From Dehalococcoidales bacterium (lineage in GTDB: Bacteria > Chloroflexota > Dehalococcoidia > Dehalococcoidales > Fen-1064): DNA of 13,202 nt. The position numbers and the translations under genes are program-made. Positions 1-5,423 of this stretch are shown here, in pieces. The number at the start of each line of letters is the position of its first letter. The stretch's first letter is position 1. The notes beneath the pieces were generated by a model. It worked only from the letters and a program-made list of their open reading frames with translations. It was not told the origin of the DNA and ran no database searches. The stretch lies in NCBI GenBank assembly GCA_028713395.1, contig JAQTOJ010000030.1:1-13202 (forward strand), given 5' to 3'.

Positions 1-661
1 GTTTTTGTTCACCGATGCTTAATCCTCCGATGGCGTAGCCGTCAAAATCCATCCCGGTCAAAGTCCGGGCGGATTGCTCGCGTAGCTCGGGGAAAATGCC
101 CCCCTGCACAATGGCGAACAGCGATTGGTCTTTTTTATTGTGAGCTTGCCGGCACCGCGCCGCCCAGGCGTGGGTGCGCAACATGGCGGCGTAGACTTTG
201 TCCCGGCTCTCATCGTTCGAGGGCACTTCATCCAGCACCATGGCGATATCGGAACCCAATGATTCCTGGTACTGCACCGCCAGCTCCGGCGTCAGGGTAT
301 GCACGCTGCCGTCGATGTGCGAACGGAAAGTAACGCCGGCATCGTTGACCTGCCGCAGCTTGGCCAGGCTGAAGACCTGGTAGCCGCCGGAATCCGTGAG
401 AATCGTGCCATCCCAGTTCATGAATTTATGCAGCCCGCCGAATCTTTCGATGGTCTTGATGCCTGGCCGCAGGTAGAGGTGGTAGGTGTTGGCGAGTATC
501 ATCTTCATCCCCAGGTCGGTGACTTCTTGGGGAGTCAATGTCTTCACGGAAGCTTGCGTACCCACCGGGCAAAGCACCGGTGTGTTCACTGTGCCGTGTG
601 CCGTCTTCAGTTCCCCGGCGCGGGCTTTGCCGGTGGTTTTGGTTACTCTAAAAGTGTTCAT
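1..661 (-). CDS. tgt: Queuine/7-deazaguanine tRNA-ribosyltransferase, 5' part (C-terminus beyond window)
   Basis: Exchanges the wobble guanine of GU(N) tRNAs (Asp, Asn, His, Tyr) for a 7-deazaguanine (preQ1 in most bacteria) in queuosine synthesis, in the cytosol. The reading frame starts at the ATG at 661-659 and stays open to the window edge, giving about 220 residues; full-length bacterial Tgt is about 370-380, so the C-terminal zinc site lies outside. Visible family motifs are DSGGYQVFSLA at residues 90-100 (the Asp is the general acid/base of the family), DIAMVLDE near 138-145 (contains a base-recognition Asp), FAIVQGG, and GYAIGGLSIGE close to the edge. These identify it clearly. No good Shine-Dalgarno precedes the ATG (only AAAG directly in front), and an interspersed repeat begins 25 nt upstream. 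It lies on the same strand as alaS-ruvX but is separated from ruvX by a 0.6-kb repeat-rich gap, so it probably has its own promoter. Confidence 0.95.
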   Translation of the reverse strand, partial: MNTFRVTKTTGKARAGELKTAHGTVNTPVLCPVGTQASVKTLTPQEVTDLGMKMILANTYHLYLRPGIKTIERFGGLHKFMNWDGTILTDSGGYQVFSLAKLRQVNDAGVTFRSHIDGSVHTLTPELAVQYQESLGSDIAMVLDEVPSNDESRDKVYAAMLRTHAWAARCRQAHNKKDQSLFAIVQGGIFPELREQSARTLTGMDFDGYAIGGLSIGEQK

Positions 662-686
662 CTTTAGTAAATGGTATCACAAAGCC

Positions 687-720
687 GTCTTTGCGAGGAA
701 TCAGCGTGACGAAGCAATCT
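687..720. repeat. Interspersed repeat of the TTGCGAGGA...GACGAAGCAATCT kind
   Basis: The stretch contains TTGCGAGGAATCAGCGTGAC followed by GAAGCAATCT. From memory, closely similar short repeats (TTGCGAGGA...CGAAGCAATCT) occur between genes in many unrelated bacteria. It sits just upstream of the tgt start codon, so it must lie within or next to the tgt promoter or leader. Only one copy is in the window, so the repeat call depends on recognition rather than on comparison within the window. Confidence 0.5.
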
Positions 721-775
721 CAAATGGTTGGTGAGAACAAAGTTGCCTGAAAAACCCACTACGCCCTGTCTCCTG

Positions 776-800
776 ACCTCTTCCCCAACGGGGAAGAGGT
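776..800. repeat. Perfect 11-bp hairpin (intergenic inverted repeat)
   Basis: ACCTCTTCCCC and its exact complement GGGGAAGAGGT are separated by the 3-nt loop AAC. Neither strand has a T-run directly after the stem, so it is not a standard intrinsic terminator. It lies in the gap between ruvX and tgt and resembles other repeat-derived hairpins in this window. Confidence 0.6.
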
Positions 801-813
801 ACTTAATTAGTAG

Positions 814-836
814 AAGAGGGGCTAACCGCTCCTCTT
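814..836. repeat. 9-bp hairpin with one wobble, purine-rich arm
   Basis: AAGAGGGGC and GCTCCTCTT pair over 9 bp with one G:T wobble and a 5-nt loop. It lies 13 nt beyond the preceding perfect hairpin and uses similar AAGAGG/CCTCTT words, so the two may be parts of one degenerate intergenic element. No T-run follows on either strand. Confidence 0.4.
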
Positions 837-893
837 GACTCCCTTGAATGGCAAAACAAGAATATCTGTGATCTAAAACAATTGCTTTTGATT

Positions 894-920
894 CTGGATA
901 CTGGCCTTCGCCAGTATGGG
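894..920 (+). repeat. REP-like palindromic repeat, copy 1
   Basis: 27-nt unit beginning CTGGATACTGGCC and ending GCCAGTATGGG. The core is a perfect 8-bp stem (ATACTGGC/GCCAGTAT) with loop CTTC. It differs from copy 3 (1255-1281, same strand) at a single loop base. Copy 2 lies 12 nt away in the opposite orientation, so copies 1 and 2 form a back-to-back doublet. A T6 run follows 2 nt after the unit, so on the plus strand it could act as a terminator, but no plus-strand gene ends here. Confidence 0.8.
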
Positions 921-932
921 GGTTTTTTATTC

Positions 933-959
933 CCCATCCCGGCGCAGGCCGGGATCCAG
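933..959 (-). repeat. REP-like palindromic repeat, copy 2 (compensatory variant)
   Basis: Read on the minus strand this 27-nt unit begins CTGGATCCCGGCC and ends GCCGGGATGGG. It shares the CTGGAT start, the GGCCT-CGCC centre and the ATGGG end with copies 1 and 3. Two stem positions are changed in both arms (A:T to C:G and T:A to C:G), so the 8-bp stem stays perfect. It lies 2 nt downstream of the stop codon of the broken GIY-YIG gene and could form the 3' end of that transcript. Confidence 0.8.
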
Positions 960-961
960 GA

Positions 962-1248
962 CTACAAAATCTCCTCGTAGAGATCTCTCCACTCCGGATT
1001 ATGCTCTTCTATCAAACGAATCTTCCATTTACGGTGCCAGGTTTTTAGTGCCTTTTCTCTCCACAACACGCCCTCTTTGCTTTCACCTGCTTCCCAATAA
1101 ACGAGGGTTTTTACCCCATATCTTTTCGTAAAACCATCTGCGAGTTCATTTCTGTGTTCATAAACCCGTTTCGCGAGATCGTTGGTAGCCCCGATATAGA
1201 GTGTATCATTCTTTTACTCGCCATGATGTAAACGAAATAGTATCTCAT
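962..1248 (-). pseudogene. GIY-YIG nuclease-family ORF broken by a one-base frameshift
   Basis: Starting from the ATG at 1248-1246, the minus strand reads MRYYFVYIMASKR. It then needs a shift of one base near 1206-1215 to continue as TLYIGATNDLAKRVYEH and on through FTKRYGV, LVYWE and WREK to a TAG at 964-962. The total of 287 nt is one short of a 96-codon gene, so a single-base deletion explains it. The family is the small UPF0213/COG2827-type GIY-YIG nuclease: here the motif appears as YFVYI (for GIY-like) followed by LYIGATNDL (YIG), then the conserved Arg and the YWE segment. Such proteins are usually 85-100 residues. The rest of the frame is clean, which suggests recent inactivation, a sequencing error, or recoding. 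It is flanked on both sides by copies of one palindromic repeat. The other sequence in the 662-1288 gap is repeat and hairpin material. Confidence 0.8.
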
Positions 1249-1254
1249 TTTCTG

Positions 1255-1281
1255 CTGGATACTGGCCTCCGCCAGTATGGG
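1255..1281 (+). repeat. REP-like palindromic repeat, copy 3
   Basis: 27-nt unit identical to copy 1 (894-920) except for one loop base (CTCC instead of CTTC). The stem ATACTGGC/GCCAGTAT is perfect. It lies 7 nt upstream of the start codon of the broken GIY-YIG gene and 7 nt downstream of the ruvX stop codon. Copies 1 and 3 therefore form direct repeats bracketing the nuclease ORF. Confidence 0.8.
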
Positions 1282-1288
1282 AAACTAA

Positions 1289-1705
1289 TTAATGCCCTTG
1301 TTCGTTCAGATATTCCTGCAAAATTATCGCCGCCGCAATGGCGTCGTAACGCGTTTTTCTATCCGGTTTCTTTTTGCTGGCTTCTTTTTTGTAGGCTATG
1401 GCGGTCATGGTAGTATAGCGTTCATCGCGTAATTCAATCGGAACGTCCGTCTGCTGCTGTAAAGCCGTGATAAATGCCTGCACCTTTTCCGCCTGCGGCC
1501 CGATCCTCCCGTCCAGCGAATAGGGAAATCCGGCAATGATCCGCGCAACTGCTTGTTCCCGGATAATCTTCAGAATGTCATCGATAGCGCCTGGCTGATG
1601 AGTGCCATCGATGATGGTCAGCGGACTCGCCAGTATGCCGCCAGCGTCGCTCAGCGCCACGCCGATGCGTACTTCCCCGATATCGAGCCCCAATACCCGC
1701 GGCAT
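1289..1705 (-). CDS. ruvX: RuvX/YqgF-family RNase H-fold nuclease (putative pre-16S rRNA nuclease)
   Basis: A small cytosolic RNase H-like nuclease; in Escherichia coli YqgF is linked to 16S rRNA 5'-end maturation, and the family was also proposed to be a Holliday junction resolvase. The 138 residues match the usual length. Visible motifs are LGLDIGEVRIGVALSD at the N-terminus with catalytic Asp8, the DERYTT segment at 94-99 with its conserved acid Glu95, and YDAIAAAIILQEYL near the C-terminus with Asp121. The start codon overlaps the alaS stop codon by one base (TAATG), so translation is almost certainly coupled to alaS; GGGG lies 8 nt upstream. Alanyl-tRNA synthetase next to ruvX is a common arrangement in several bacterial phyla. 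Confidence 0.95.
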   Translation of the reverse strand: MPRVLGLDIGEVRIGVALSDAGGILASPLTIIDGTHQPGAIDDILKIIREQAVARIIAGFPYSLDGRIGPQAEKVQAFITALQQQTDVPIELRDERYTTMTAIAYKKEASKKKPDRKTRYDAIAAAIILQEYLNEQGH

Positions 1706-4326
1706 TATTTACCCCGGTTTAAAACAAGGCTTTTCACCAGGCTAATGGCTTCATCCACCTTGGTCTTGTCCTTACCGCCGGCCTGCGCTAATGTCGGTTT
1801 TCCACCGCCGCCGCCACCGGCCACTTTGGCTACTTCCCGGATGATGTTGCCCGCGTTAAATCCTTTAGCTACCAGATCCTGGGTAACCACCGCCAGGAAA
1901 GAAGGTTTGTCCTGGTAAACCGTCCCGAGCACGATGACCGCGCTCTTCATCTTTTCGCGCAGGATGTCACCCATCTCCAGTAAAGCTGAAGGCGGCAATG
2001 ACGGGACATGCGCGGCGATGACTTTCACCTCGTTCACGGTTTCCGCCTGCCGCGCGAGTGTCTCGGCGACGATGTGCGAGAGTTCTTTTTCCACGGCTTG
2101 ACGCAGTTTCTTTTCCGCATCCATCGCCTCAAGAGTAGCGTTCACTTTGTCTTTGGCGGTTTCCGCCGAGCCCCCGACCATACCGGCGATCTCACGTAAT
2201 GTCCCGTTCAGTTTTTCAAAATGCTCTTCCGCCCCGCGTCCGGTGACCGCCTCGATGCGGCGTAATCCGGTGCCGATGCTGCTCTCGCTGACAATTTGCA
2301 GCTCCCCTATCTGTCCGGTCGCGTCTACATGCGTGCCGCCGCACAATTCCATGGACACGACGGGATCACCTACTTTCAATACCCTTACCACGTCGCCGTA
2401 TTTCTCCTCAAAGAGGGCGATGGCGCCCAGTTTGACCGCCTCTTTGTAAGGTAATTGTTCGGCGTGAACCGGTAGATTCTGCCGGATGCGTTCGTTCACC
2501 AGCCGCTGCACCTGCTGGATCTGCTCCGGCGTCAAAGCCGTCATCTGGGAAAAATCGAAACGCAGTCTCTCCGGCGTGACCAGCGATCCGCGCTGCTGCA
2601 CCTGATTACCCGCGATCTGTTTCAATGCGTTCTGTAAAAGATGCGTCGCCGTGTGGTTACGGGCGATATCCAGTCGCCGGGCAATATCGACTTCCGCGTG
2701 GACTTTATGGTCTACGGCAAAACTGCCGCTGCTCACTTTACCTTGATGCAAAATCACTTCACCCGCGTGAATGGTATTGTTGACCGTGAATTTGCCGGTG
2801 GCGCTGTGGAACATACCGGTATCACCCACCTGCCCGCCCATTTCACCGTAAAATGGCGTGACATCGAGCGCGATCTGCGCTTCCTGCCCTTCCTGAGCTA
2901 CGCCCACCGATTCGCCATCGGCGATGATGGCGAGTATTTTGGCTTCGATTTTCAGTGTTTCATACCCCGCGAATTTGGTCGGGGTTATATCCAGTTGCAA
3001 TTCGGACGACCCGTTAATATTCTGGAATTTGTGCGCGGCCTTGGCGCGCTCGCGCTGTTTTTCCATTTCTGTTTCAAAGCCTTCGGTATCCACGCTGAAG
3101 CCGCGCTTGGCGGCGATTTCCTTGGTCAGGTCGATGGGGAAACCGTAGGTATCGTGCAATGTAAAGGCGTCCGCCCCGCTGATGGTTTTCAGTTTTTGGG
3201 CTTCCAATTTGGTGATGGTATTTTCCAGTATGCCGCGTCCCACCGGCAGGGCCTTACGGAAGCTGCTGACCTCGGATTCGATCACCTGGATGATGTGTTT
3301 GCTGTTATTATTTAATTCAGGGTACACCTGCCCCATGGTTTTAACCACTTCTCCGGCTACTTTCACCAGGAACGGTTTTTCCTGTGCCAGCGTGCCGGCG
3401 AAATACTCGGCGCGGCGTATCAATCGGCGCAGCACATAACCGCGTCCATCCTTGCCCGGCATGACGCCATCGGCGATCAAAAAAGCCACGCTGCGTCCGT
3501 GTTCCGCCACTACCCGCATGGCGAAATCCGCGGTTTCATCCTCGCCGTATTTTTTACCCGCAATCTCGGCGACCCGTTGCATCAACGGCACGAAAAGGTC
3601 GGTATCGTAAAGCGTTTTCTTGCCCTGGGTGATGGTGGCGACGCGTAACAATCCCATACCGGTATCGATGCCCGGGTGTTCCAGCAACGTGCGTTTGCCT
3701 GTTTCATCCTGGAAAAATTGCGGAAAGACCAGGTTCCAGATTTCCGTGTAACGTTTGCAATCACAGCCGGGTTTACAGTCCGGTTTCCCGCAGCCGTTCT
3801 CCACCCCCAGGTCATAATGAATTTCGCTGCACGGTCCGCAAGGGCCGGAGTTACCGGCGGGACCCCAGAAATTATCCTTCTCTCCCAGCCTGACGATGCG
3901 ATTATCGGAAATGCCGATGCTGCGCCAGATTTCGTAGGCTTCATCATCGTCCCGGTAAATCGTAATCCATAATTTGGCGGGCGATATTTTCAAGACTTGT
4001 GTCACGTACTCCCATGCCCAGAGGATGGTATCTTTTTTAAAGTAATCCCCGAAGCTGAAATTCCCCAGCATTTCAAAAAAAGTGCAATGGGTGGCATCGC
4101 CCACGGCCTCGATATCGGTGGTGCGGAAACACTTCTGGCAGGTTGCCATGCGGGTGCTGGGCGGTATTTCTTTGCCGGTGTAATATGGTTTGAACTGCAC
4201 CATGCCGGCGCTGGTTAATAGCAGGGTGGGGTCCCCGTAGGGAATCAAAGAAGAACTGGCGGCGATTTTATGCCCCCGGTCTTCAAAAAATTTCAGGTAT
4301 GATGCCCGGATTTCGTTAGTGTTCAT
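1705..4326 (-). CDS. alaS: Alanyl-tRNA synthetase
   Basis: Charges tRNA-Ala with alanine and edits mischarged Ser/Gly-tRNA. The 873 residues match the bacterial family. In order: class II catalytic domain (motif 2 region around RMATCQKCFRTTDIEAVGD and FFEMLGNFSFGDYF, residues 59-96); a cysteine-rich insert with C179, C184, C188 and C190 before RYTEIWNLVF; motif 3 region DTGMGLLR at 221-228; an editing domain with zinc ligands H558, H562 (HTATH), C662 and H666 (CGGTH), matching the E. coli positions closely; and a C-terminal domain with the glycine-rich AGGGGGGKPTLAQAGG loop. In motif 3 the usual Glu (GMGLER) is Leu227, which is odd. CTGGAG lies upstream with good spacing for translation. It is the first gene of the minus-strand unit with ruvX, under the promoter at 4356-4384. 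Confidence 0.98.
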   Translation of the reverse strand: MNTNEIRASYLKFFEDRGHKIAASSSLIPYGDPTLLLTSAGMVQFKPYYTGKEIPPSTRMATCQKCFRTTDIEAVGDATHCTFFEMLGNFSFGDYFKKDTILWAWEYVTQVLKISPAKLWITIYRDDDEAYEIWRSIGISDNRIVRLGEKDNFWGPAGNSGPCGPCSEIHYDLGVENGCGKPDCKPGCDCKRYTEIWNLVFPQFFQDETGKRTLLEHPGIDTGMGLLRVATITQGKKTLYDTDLFVPLMQRVAEIAGKKYGEDETADFAMRVVAEHGRSVAFLIADGVMPGKDGRGYVLRRLIRRAEYFAGTLAQEKPFLVKVAGEVVKTMGQVYPELNNNSKHIIQVIESEVSSFRKALPVGRGILENTITKLEAQKLKTISGADAFTLHDTYGFPIDLTKEIAAKRGFSVDTEGFETEMEKQRERAKAAHKFQNINGSSELQLDITPTKFAGYETLKIEAKILAIIADGESVGVAQEGQEAQIALDVTPFYGEMGGQVGDTGMFHSATGKFTVNNTIHAGEVILHQGKVSSGSFAVDHKVHAEVDIARRLDIARNHTATHLLQNALKQIAGNQVQQRGSLVTPERLRFDFSQMTALTPEQIQQVQRLVNERIRQNLPVHAEQLPYKEAVKLGAIALFEEKYGDVVRVLKVGDPVVSMELCGGTHVDATGQIGELQIVSESSIGTGLRRIEAVTGRGAEEHFEKLNGTLREIAGMVGGSAETAKDKVNATLEAMDAEKKLRQAVEKELSHIVAETLARQAETVNEVKVIAAHVPSLPPSALLEMGDILREKMKSAVIVLGTVYQDKPSFLAVVTQDLVAKGFNAGNIIREVAKVAGGGGGGKPTLAQAGGKDKTKVDEAISLVKSLVLNRGK

Positions 4327-4355
4327 GTTTGACTCCAGTCTGACAAATATAACTG

Positions 4356-4384
4356 ATTTTAAGCTAAGTGAGCGTGAGTGTCAA
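4356..4384 (-). promoter_or_regulatory. Near-consensus sigma70-type promoter for alaS-ruvX
   Basis: On the minus strand TTGACA (4384-4379) and TAAAAT (4361-4356) are separated by exactly 17 nt. The -35 is a perfect match and the -10 matches five of six bases. The predicted start, near 4349, gives a leader of about 22 nt carrying CTGGAG 7 nt before the alaS ATG. No attenuator or T-box-like structure fits in such a short leader. Confidence 0.75.
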
Positions 4385-4393
4385 TGAATAACG

Positions 4394-4410
4394 AGCGGTC
4401 AGCTTTCAGC
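4394..4410 (-). repeat. Scattered GCTGAAAGCT-type repeat, copy A
   Basis: Read on the minus strand this is GCTGAAAGCTGACCGCT. It matches 16 of 17 bases of the 5' part of the copy at 7599-7621. The three copies all fall outside genes, at the gaps beside alaS, otsB and the potassium transporter. Confidence 0.6.
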
Positions 4411-4414
4411 GGTG

Positions 4415-4458
4415 GGGCGGGTTTCAACAGCTTGCTGTTGTTAACCCGCCCTACAACT
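4415..4458. repeat. Long hairpin repeat, full copy
   Basis: Outer arms GGGCGGGTT (4415-4423) and AACCCGCCC (4443-4451) pair perfectly. Inner arms CAACAGC and GCTGTTG (4425-4440) also pair perfectly around a 2-nt turn, with a small T/TT bulge between the two stems. Positions 4420-4458 are identical to 4491-4529. T6 follows from 4458, 6 nt after the stem. It could act as a plus-strand terminator, but no plus-strand gene ends here, so I treat it as a mobile or REP-like repeat. Confidence 0.8.
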
Positions 4459-4490
4459 TTTTTGCCGCGAATGATACGACCGGTCAAGTT

Positions 4491-4529
4491 GGTTTCAACA
4501 GCTTGCTGTTGTTAACCCGCCCTACAACT
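4491..4529. repeat. Long hairpin repeat, second copy with one truncated arm
   Basis: This is identical over 39 nt to 4420-4458, but the left outer arm lacks the leading GGGC bases, so only GGTT/AACC and the inner CAACAGC/GCTGTTG stems can form. It ends 14 nt before the otsB-like start codon and supplies TTGTTA (4509-4514), a possible -35 element for that gene. Confidence 0.8.
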
Positions 4530-4537
4530 GGTAAATT
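4509..4537 (+). promoter_or_regulatory. Possible promoter of the otsB-like gene, partly inside a repeat
   Basis: TTGTTA (4509-4514) and TAAATT (4532-4537) are 17 nt apart. Each matches four of six consensus bases. The -10 ends 6 nt before the ATG at 4544, so transcription would begin at or next to that ATG. If so, the mRNA is leaderless, or translation uses the in-frame ATG at 4553. Confidence 0.35.
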
Positions 4538-4543
4538 GGAGTT

Positions 4544-5341
4544 ATGCCGAATATGCTGGAACACTTCAACCAACTGGAAAGTATTTTACATAATCAACCA
4601 TTGGGACTGATAACCGATATCGACGGCACCATCGCTCCCATCTCTTCAGATCTGTTGCACACGGTCATCCCGCCGGAAAATCTGCGGGCGCTTGCCGTGC
4701 TGTCCCAAAAACTGGCGCTGGTGGCCGTGGTCTCCGGCCGGGGGGCGGCGGAAGTGCAGCGCATGATTAATATCCCAAACGTGAAATACGTGGGGCATTA
4801 CGGCCTGGAGTGGAGTGAAAACGGGCATTTCACTCTCCACCCGGCCGCCGTGCGTTATCTCCCAGCCGTGCGTGGTCTGGTGGCGGATATTGAAATTTTA
4901 CGCCATCGGGACGATATTGTTTTTCAGGATAAAGGCGCTACTCTCAGTCTGCATTTCCACCGTAGCCGGGAGCCGGAAGCGACCGAACAATTGATCCTGG
5001 AAACGCTCCATCGTTCGCCGCATATCGCCGGACTGCGCGTTTTGGTGGAAAAAACAGGCTTCGGCATCGTGCCGCCGGTGGATTACAATAAAGGCGATGC
5101 CATCGCTGCGTTGATCAAGGAACATCGTTTGCGGTCGGCGATTTTTCTGGGTGATGATACCGGCGACGTGCCGGGTTTCCGTGCCATCCGCGCCTCTAGA
5201 CTAAATCCTGATTTTGCCGGTCTTTCCCTTTTGGTCACCGGCAAGGACACCCCGCCGGAAATCATCCAAGAAGTGGATTATACGCTTAATGGCGTCTCGG
5301 AAACTACTACCTTGCTTCAATGGCTGCCAGACCATATCTGA
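4544..5341 (+). CDS. otsB: Trehalose-phosphatase-like HAD hydrolase
   Basis: Predicted to remove phosphate from trehalose 6-phosphate or a related sugar phosphate in the cytosol. The 265 residues match OtsB. HAD motifs in order: LGLITDIDGTIAP with nucleophile Asp25 and Asp27; VVSGR at 63-66 followed by YVGHYGLEW, the variant of the trehalose-phosphatase AGNHGLE segment; the motif III Lys183 (YNKGDAI); and FLGDDTGDVPGF at 201-212. The last is a variant of the usual GDDxTDExxF with the acids D204, D205 and D208 kept. GGAG lies only 2 nt before the ATG at 4544 and 11 nt before an in-frame ATG at 4553, so the start is uncertain by three codons. No trehalose-6-phosphate synthase gene is in the window, so the true substrate could be another sugar phosphate. 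A CTGA-rich repeat follows the stop codon. Confidence 0.85.
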   Translation: MPNMLEHFNQLESILHNQPLGLITDIDGTIAPISSDLLHTVIPPENLRALAVLSQKLALVAVVSGRGAAEVQRMINIPNVKYVGHYGLEWSENGHFTLHPAAVRYLPAVRGLVADIEILRHRDDIVFQDKGATLSLHFHRSREPEATEQLILETLHRSPHIAGLRVLVEKTGFGIVPPVDYNKGDAIAALIKEHRLRSAIFLGDDTGDVPGFRAIRASRLNPDFAGLSLLVTGKDTPPEIIQEVDYTLNGVSETTTLLQWLPDHI

Positions 5342-5344
5342 ACA

Positions 5345-5367
5345 CTGATCGCTGACGGCTGAAAGCT
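5345..5367 (+). repeat. Scattered GCTGAAAGCT-type repeat, copy B
   Basis: The copy starts 3 nt after the otsB-like stop codon. It matches the copy at 7599-7621 at 21 of 23 positions, including the shared core GGCTGAAAGCT/CGCTGAAAGCT. Confidence 0.65.
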
Positions 5368-5403
5368 GCGAATCGGTTCCCCGTAGCATTTTCCTGTGAC
5401 TAA

Positions 5404-5412
5404 TGCTATATT
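5404..5412 (+). promoter_or_regulatory. Extended -10 promoter element for the KimA-like gene
   Basis: TGCTATATT is a TGn-extended -10 box (TATATT, 5407-5412). There is no clear -35. The predicted start is near 5418-5419. That is downstream of the ATG at 5403 and only about 5 nt before the ATG at 5424, which supports 5424 as the real start codon. Confidence 0.4.
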
Positions 5413-5423
5413 CATTCTTAGGT

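Noticed and set aside
299..667. Plus-strand open frame over the tgt start
   Set aside because: It is a shadow of tgt. The minus-strand frame carries the conserved Tgt motifs.
916..1131. Plus-strand 71-codon open frame across the repeat and GIY-YIG region
   Set aside because: It begins in a palindromic repeat and is antisense to the broken GIY-YIG gene, with no independent support.
2641..3315. 224-codon open frame on the plus strand inside alaS
   Set aside because: It is fully antisense to an unmistakable alaS, its translation has no recognisable motif, and it follows from the codon bias of the real gene.
4415..4463. Intrinsic terminator (hairpin followed by T6)
   Set aside because: The T-run starts 6 nt after the stem and no plus-strand gene ends upstream. 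The same hairpin recurs as a repeat without the T-run.
4420..4529. CRISPR-like pair of repeats
   Set aside because: There are only two copies, one truncated. The unit is a long self-complementary hairpin and no cas gene is nearby.
5403..5423. ATG at 5403 as the start of the KimA-like gene
   Set aside because: It lies upstream of the predicted transcription start set by TGCTATATT and has no ribosome site. It remains possible if the promoter call is wrong.
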